Part shown: in pieces, positions 33,788 through 37,961 of the stretch
How positions within the stretch are numbered: position 1 is the first letter of the stretch
Layout of the letters: each line of letters starts with the position of its first letter
Assembly: GCF_009649635.1 (NCBI RefSeq)
Contig: NZ_WJII01000009.1
Coordinates: 1 to 37,961, forward strand
DNA: 37,961 nucleotides
Source: Microbacterium sp. SYP-A9085
GTDB lineage: Bacteria; Actinomycetota; Actinomycetes; Actinomycetales; Microbacteriaceae
Reading direction: 5' to 3'
Program-made: the position numbers and the translations under genes
The notes under the pieces: model-generated
The model's database searches: none
The model's input: only the letters and a program-made list of their open reading frames with translations
What the model was told of the DNA's origin: nothing

Positions 33788-34351
33788 TCAGCGCGGCCGG
33801 TAGTGGAGGTAGACGACGCCGTTGCCGAAGATGCGATGCTCGACCAGGCGCAGGTCGAGGTGTGCGTCGTCGGGCAGCGCGTGAAGGCCGCCGCCCACGG
33901 CGGCGGGAACCACGAAAAACCGAAAGTCCGCGACGAGCCCGGCGCGGATCGCCTCAGCCGCCGTCGTCGGTCCGAAGATCTCGACCTCGCCGCGCGCGTC
34001 CGCCACGATCCGCTCGAGCTCCCCGAGGCCGAGTCGGGGCACGAGCCGAGCCGGTCCCGAGCCGAGGTCGTCTTCGGTCAGCGTCGAGGAGGCGACGACG
34101 TGCTCGATGCCTTGCCACCGGCGGGCGAATTCGCGCTCGGCGGCATCCCACGACCCGTCCTCGGGCTCGGTCTCCCAGTACTTCATGAGGAGGTAGGTGG
34201 TGCGTCCCAGGATCTCGGTCGACACCGCGGTCATCCGGTCGACGTGGAACTGGAACACCTCCGCGTCAGGGACCGACCAGTCGAGACTGCCGTTCGCGTC
34301 TGCGACGTAGCCGTCGAGCGACATCGTCGCCGTGTAGCTCAGTGTTCCCAT
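33788..34351 (-). CDS. Dihydrofolate reductase / RibD C-terminal family protein
   Basis: The 187-aa protein begins MGTLSYTATMSLDGYVADANGSLDW, the standard start of the RibD_C/DHFR-like family, with ILGRTTYLLMKYWE (NADPH-binding region), VVASSTL and EIFGPTTAAEAIRAGLVADFRFFVVPAAVGGG. The usual Gly-Gly in the IxGG motif is Gly-Pro here. The natural substrate of these stand-alone reductases is generally unknown. ATG 34351 has GGAGGG 9 nt upstream. The 245 nt between this gene and the GNAT stop (34352-34596) contain no gene I can support. Confidence 0.88.
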   Translation of the reverse strand: MGTLSYTATMSLDGYVADANGSLDWSVPDAEVFQFHVDRMTAVSTEILGRTTYLLMKYWETEPEDGSWDAAEREFARRWQGIEHVVASSTLTEDDLGSGPARLVPRLGLGELERIVADARGEVEIFGPTTAAEAIRAGLVADFRFFVVPAAVGGGLHALPDDAHLDLRLVEHRIFGNGVVYLHYRPR

Positions 34352-34596
34352 GGACTACCGCCCTCCGTCACCTGCAGGGTACGGCGTGTGGGCGGCGCAG
34401 CGCACGCTGTCGGTCCTCACACAGGCGACGTCCGGCTCAGTGGATGGATCCTTTCCCGCGCCGGCTGACCACATCCATGGGCACTGCACCTCCTGCGCCT
34501 GCCACCGCCGTCGCTCCACCCGCGGGGACTAGTACAGAAGAACGTGCTCGATGGCCGCCGCTGGGCCACCCTTGCCGCGCGGGCGAAGAGCCCTGC

Positions 34597-35517
34597 TCAG
34601 TCGCTGTATGGCAATGCACCACAGTCCTGTGTGCGAGTGAGGTCGGCAACGGGTTCGCCCGCAGTGAATCCGGCTGCGAGGTATGTGGCGAGGGCACCGT
34701 CATTGGAGTTCTCGGCGACGACGGCTGCCGTAGAAGCGCCGTGCTGCTGCAGAGCATGCGCACCGGCGAGGGTGATGGCCGTACCGTAACCGTGGCCGTG
34801 GTGGTCGCCGTGCACTCCCATCGGTTCGATGAGGCCGGGGCGTCCATTTCCGGCTGTCCAGACGGTGGCGATCGCAACAGGCTGATCAGTGGTGTCGTAG
34901 CCTATGAGGTGGTGGGCGAGGCCTGCGAACGGGCCCGTCGCCATCGTCGTCCACCGTTGGATGAGTCGCTGCCATTCCTCCGGGCTCAGCGTCCCCCCCT
35001 TGAACGCGGACCAGTGCACCGCCGTCCACTCTTCTGGCTCGTCGAGGCCGATCTCCTCGACTCGCAGCGCTACGTTGCGTGGACTCGGCGGGATGGGGGC
35101 GCACAGGTCGAGCAGCAGCGGCGTCCAGGGTTCGTCGTTGTCCCACCCCTGGGCGCGTAGGCGGGCTTGCAGTGCGAGCGCGCCGCGGGCTTCGACCGTC
35201 ACCGTACCTCGCGGAAGCACGCGCACGCTCGTGAGATCGGCTTCGATCTGGCTGGCGAGTTCATCATCGTCGAGGGCTGAGGGATCCATCGCCATGCGGA
35301 AGAGATCATCGCCATCGAACATGCCGATCGCAACGATCGATCCATAGGAAGTCCAGCACCGCAGGTCTGCGGCCAACTTCTCAGCGCCGACCATCGAGTG
35401 CCAACCGAGGTCTCCGGGATGCAAGAATCCCTTCCAGTCGGCGGTCTGCCACTCACTCAGCGTCCTCATGATCGCGGCAAGCTCAGCAACTGTGCCTGTC
35501 GTAAGAGTGGGAATCAC
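34597..35517 (-). CDS. GNAT-family N-acetyltransferase-like protein
   Basis: The predicted protein has 306 aa. The C-terminal half has GNAT features: ATVWTAGNGRPGLIEPMGVHGDHHGHGYGTAITLAGAHALQQHG contains the acetyl-CoA loop (D/H-H-x-G-x-G-x-G), followed by AVVAENSNDGALATYLAAGF, the usual distal motif. The N-terminal half looks like a divergent second GNAT domain. GTG 35517 has AAGGAGGGA in front. Codon use is visibly less GC-rich than in neighbouring genes, and the flanking spacers share this, suggesting recent acquisition. The substrate is unknown; antibiotic or small-amine acetylation are typical but unproven. Confidence 0.85.
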   Translation of the reverse strand: MIPTLTTGTVAELAAIMRTLSEWQTADWKGFLHPGDLGWHSMVGAEKLAADLRCWTSYGSIVAIGMFDGDDLFRMAMDPSALDDDELASQIEADLTSVRVLPRGTVTVEARGALALQARLRAQGWDNDEPWTPLLLDLCAPIPPSPRNVALRVEEIGLDEPEEWTAVHWSAFKGGTLSPEEWQRLIQRWTTMATGPFAGLAHHLIGYDTTDQPVAIATVWTAGNGRPGLIEPMGVHGDHHGHGYGTAITLAGAHALQQHGASTAAVVAENSNDGALATYLAAGFTAGEPVADLTRTQDCGALPYSD

Positions 35518-35578
35518 TCCCTCCTTGCCTGGTTGGTGGCGCTGTCGCGCACACTCCGCGGTCAGATAACTCTGCCGT

Positions 35579-36652
35579 TCAGACGTTGAAGCGGAACTCC
35601 ACCACGTCGCCGTCCTGCATGACGTAATCCTTGCCCTCGAGCCGCGCGCGGCCGCGCGAGCGCGCCTCGACCACGGAACCGGCGTCGACGAGGTCCTCGA
35701 ACGAGATGACCTCGGCCTTGATGAAGCCCTTCTCGAAGTCGGTGTGGATGACGCCGGCCGCCTGGGGCGCCTTCCAGCCCTTGCCGATCGTCCAGGCGCG
35801 AGCCTCCTTGGGACCCGCCGTCAGATACGTCTGCAGTCCGAGCGTGTCGAACCCGATCCGCGCCAGCTGGTCAAGGCCCGATTCGTCCTGTCCGGTCGAC
35901 GCGAGCAGCTCCGCGGCATCCTCCGGGTCGAGGTCGATGAGCTCGGACTCGATCTTCGCGTCCAGGAACACGGCCTGGGCCGGGGCGACCAGCGCCTGCA
36001 GCTCGGCCTTGCGCGCAGCATCCGTCAGCACGCCCTCGTCCACATTGAACACGAAAATGAACGGCTTCGCGGTCAGCAGCCCGAGCTCCCGGATCGGCGC
36101 GAGATCCAAGCCGGAGGCCGACAGCAGGATGCCGCGATCCAGAACGTCCTTCGCGGCGACCGCGGCGTCGAGGACCGCCTTGTCGGTCTTGCGACCCTTC
36201 ACTTCCTTCTCGTACCGCGGGATCGCCTTCTCGAGCGTCTGCAGGTCGGCGAGCATGAGTTCGGCGCCGATCGTCTCCAAGTCCGCGCGGGGGTTGACCT
36301 CGCCCTCGACGTGGACCACGTCAGCGTCGGAGAAGCCGCGCACGACCTGCGCGATGGCGTCCGCCTCCCGGATGTTCGCGAGGAACTGGTTGCCCAGGCC
36401 CTCGCCCTCGCTGGCCCCGCGCACAATCCCGGCGATGTCCACGAACGAGACCGTCGCCGGCACGGTGCGCTCGCTGTGGAACACCCCTGCGAGCGTGTCG
36501 AGCCGTGCGTCGGGCAGGCTGACGACGCCGATGTTCGGCTCGATCGTCGCGAACGGGTAGTTCGCGGCGAGCACCTGGTTGCGGGTCAGGGCGTTGAACA
36601 GGGTCGACTTGCCGACATTCGGCAGTCCCACGATTCCGATGGTGAGGGCCAC
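35579..36652 (-). CDS. ychF: Redox-regulated ATPase/GTPase YchF
   Basis: The 357-aa Obg-family P-loop protein has GLPNVGKST (8-16), NYPFATIEPN for switch I, DIAGIVRGASEGEGLGNQFL for switch II, and FVFNVDEGV in place of NKxD, which is the reason YchF prefers ATP. A coiled-coil insert follows (LQTLEKAIPRYEKEVKG), and the C-terminal TGS domain ends in YVMQDGDVVEFRFNV. YchF associates with ribosomes and translation/stress control. The start GTG 36652 gives the conserved ALTIGIVGLPNVGKS N terminus. It diverges from the DUF222 gene. Confidence 0.96.
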   Translation of the reverse strand: MALTIGIVGLPNVGKSTLFNALTRNQVLAANYPFATIEPNIGVVSLPDARLDTLAGVFHSERTVPATVSFVDIAGIVRGASEGEGLGNQFLANIREADAIAQVVRGFSDADVVHVEGEVNPRADLETIGAELMLADLQTLEKAIPRYEKEVKGRKTDKAVLDAAVAAKDVLDRGILLSASGLDLAPIRELGLLTAKPFIFVFNVDEGVLTDAARKAELQALVAPAQAVFLDAKIESELIDLDPEDAAELLASTGQDESGLDQLARIGFDTLGLQTYLTAGPKEARAWTIGKGWKAPQAAGVIHTDFEKGFIKAEVISFEDLVDAGSVVEARSRGRARLEGKDYVMQDGDVVEFRFNV

Positions 36653-36787
36653 GGGCGTCCAGTCTACGGGGCGGGATGCCGCGGCCCCGCCGGAGTGACG
36701 GTGGCGCGGAGTCCGACGACCGTCGATTCTTGAGTCCCGAAATCGGCGCAGTGTTCGAATGTCGGAGCTGGGTGGGATGCTATCTAT

Positions 36788-37961
36788 ATGGCATTCTTCT
36801 CCGATCTTGAGGCGCATGTGGAGGCACTGCGCTCGCTGATCGGCGCCGACCCGGATGCCGGGTCGGTGCCCGCGCTGGCCGCCGTCCTGGACGACGACGC
36901 GGTGGTCGCCGTGATCGCGGAAGCCTCGGCCGTGGTGCGGGCCGCGGAATCGCTGCGGGTGGCGGCGTCCGGGGTGGTGGCGGCGCGGTCCTCGCGCGAG
37001 GCGGGGCATACGGGGCTGGCGCAGGTGCGCGGGCACCGGTCGCCGGTCGCGCTGGTGCAGGAGATCACCGGCTCCACCCGCACCGACGCGGTCAAGCAGG
37101 TCCGGCTCGGGCAGGCCCTGCTCGCCCAGGTGCCCGCACCTGCCGGTGCGGGTGGCGAGGACGTCGCGCCGGCGGTGACACCGGTGTGGCATGCCCCGCT
37201 GGGGGCGGCGCTGCTCGCGGGGCGGATCACGGTCGGCCAGCACGACGCGATCCTGCGTGGCCTGGGCGACCCGCCCGCCCTCGACGCGGACACCGTGTCC
37301 GGCCAGAGCACCCCTGCCGGGGATGCCGGCGAGGTCGCCGGGCTGGTGGCGGCGGCGCGGGAGGAGGCCCGGGCGGCGTGGGAGACCGCCGCGGTCCAGT
37401 TGATCGGCGAGGCCGACTGCCGGACGGTGGAGGAGCTTGCCGGGCAGGCCCGCGCGATCCGGGACATCCTGGACCCGGACGGGGCGGCCCGCCGGTTCCA
37501 GGAACGGTTCGAGCGGCGCTCCTTCCGGATCTGGACGGACCCGGACGGGGTCGCCCACGGGTCGTTCCTGTTCGACGATGAGGCCGCCCTGTGGGTGCGC
37601 ACCGTCCTGGACGCGGCGCTGGCCCCCCGCCGCGGGGTCCGCTTCGTCGACCCCGGCCAGCAGGCCCGCGCCGACCAGCTCGCGACCGACCCGCGCAGCA
37701 CCGACCAGCTCGCGCACGACCTGCTCATCGACCTGCTCCGGACCGGGGCGCTGGCCGACGCGGAGACGGTGTTCGCAACCCGGCAGGCCGGAGTGCGGAT
37801 CATCATCACCCAACAGGCCGTGACCGCCACCGCACAGGGCGGGGCGGCCGCGGTCGCCGGCGTGCTGGACGACTGCACCACCCTGCCCGGATGGGCCGCC
37901 ACCCGGCACGCGTGCGACACCGGCACCAGCCGCTGCCTGCTCGACACGGACGGGAACCCAC
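36788..37961 (+). CDS. DUF222 (13E12 repeat) domain protein, probable HNH endonuclease, cut by window end
   Basis: The frame is open from ATG 36788 to the right edge (391 codons seen). The helical N-terminal part contains SAVVRAAESLRVAASGVVAARS and TGSTRTDAVKQVRLGQALL, then APLGAALLAGRITVGQHDAIL, ARAIRDILDPDGAARRFQERFERRS, and a run from DEAALWVRTVLDAAL. This is the DUF222 pattern shared by 13E12-family and Microbacteriaceae HNH proteins; the HNH nuclease domain would lie beyond the window. The visible part ends near GVLDDCTTLPGW and TSRCLLDTDGNP. The sequence GGGTGGGATGCTATCTAT precedes the ATG, with the GGG-rich stretch as possible ribosome-binding site. These genes are multicopy in many actinobacteria. 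Confidence 0.9.
   Translation, partial: MAFFSDLEAHVEALRSLIGADPDAGSVPALAAVLDDDAVVAVIAEASAVVRAAESLRVAASGVVAARSSREAGHTGLAQVRGHRSPVALVQEITGSTRTDAVKQVRLGQALLAQVPAPAGAGGEDVAPAVTPVWHAPLGAALLAGRITVGQHDAILRGLGDPPALDADTVSGQSTPAGDAGEVAGLVAAAREEARAAWETAAVQLIGEADCRTVEELAGQARAIRDILDPDGAARRFQERFERRSFRIWTDPDGVAHGSFLFDDEAALWVRTVLDAALAPRRGVRFVDPGQQARADQLATDPRSTDQLAHDLLIDLLRTGALADAETVFATRQAGVRIIITQQAVTATAQGGAAAVAGVLDDCTTLPGWAATRHACDTGTSRCLLDTDGNP

Noticed and set aside
34352..34596. Small plus-strand open frame of 60 codons from 34350
   Set aside because: No ribosome-binding site, Ser/Pro/His-rich random-looking translation, overlaps the DHFR-like start on the other strand.
34437..34877. 146-codon minus-strand frame overlapping the GNAT gene
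   Set aside because: Different frame from the GNAT gene on the same strand, no domain, and the GNAT frame has a clear acetyl-CoA loop.
1..37961. CRISPR arrays, insertion sequences, tRNA or rRNA genes
   Set aside because: No spaced direct repeats, no transposase motifs and no tRNA-like cloverleaf with CCA-proximal TTCGA patterns were seen; this was a reading by eye, so a tRNAscan/Infernal run would be decisive.

Overview
The window is about 38 kb of GC-rich DNA (roughly 70% G+C) from an actinobacterium. Gene content and style point to Microbacteriaceae, probably Microbacterium or a close relative: a MarP-type periplasmic protease, a DUF222/HNH endonuclease gene, NrtR with nadABC, DUF1206, DUF1345 and DUF1048 proteins, dense gene packing with ATGA/GTGA stop-start overlaps, and a strong preference for the words GGATGC/GCATCC. 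This is inferred from the sequence; no search was run. I saw no rRNA, tRNA, insertion sequence or CRISPR array.

Layout. 1-1411: the tail of an unknown gene, then an orphan AbiEi-like/nuclease-fold gene bracketed by two near-identical 69-bp palindromes. 1412-6034 (minus): a glycine cleavage operon gcvT-gcvH-gcvP behind a tandem glycine riboswitch. 6035-7207 (minus): a MarP-like membrane serine protease. 7322-13012 (plus): an unrecognised three-gene operon encoding a 1199-aa protein with a C-terminal IPT/TIG domain, a 328-aa protein of unknown family, and an amidase/NlpC-fold protein without a signal peptide. This is the best candidate for an undescribed system. 13021-14955 (minus): a family 2 glycosyltransferase. 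15033-20710 (plus): an NAD biosynthesis operon nrtR-nadA-nadB-nadC-cysteine desulfurase, with a good inverted-repeat operator abutting the nrtR start codon.

20707-22953 (minus): padR-DUF1048-ABC ATPase-ABC permease, all overlapping or touching, driven by a strong TTGACA promoter overlaid with a dyad. 23042-24985: a type IV ABC exporter. 25024-27267: a DUF1345 membrane protein divergent from a DHA2-type MFS exporter. 27280-29206 (minus): a second PadR locus with a 34-bp palindromic operator, a HAAS-type/permease-prefix membrane protein, and a tiny protein ending in a run of cysteines. 29234-30912: DUF1206 and an Fpg/Nei glycosylase. 31037-32362: a membrane Ser/Thr protein kinase. 32378-36652 (minus): an unknown protein, an alpha/beta hydrolase whose nucleophile position is glycine, a DHFR/RibD-like reductase, a GNAT acetyltransferase in less GC-rich DNA, and the GTPase YchF. 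36788 to the end: a DUF222 (13E12-type) gene cut by the window edge.

Several blocks are self-contained regulatory modules: glycine sensing by RNA for glycine breakdown, ADP-ribose/NAD sensing by NrtR for NAD synthesis together with a desulfurase that could supply the NadA iron-sulfur cluster, and two PadR-controlled membrane loci. The word GATAGC/GCTATC recurs in several reading frames, far from what codon use in this genome would give.
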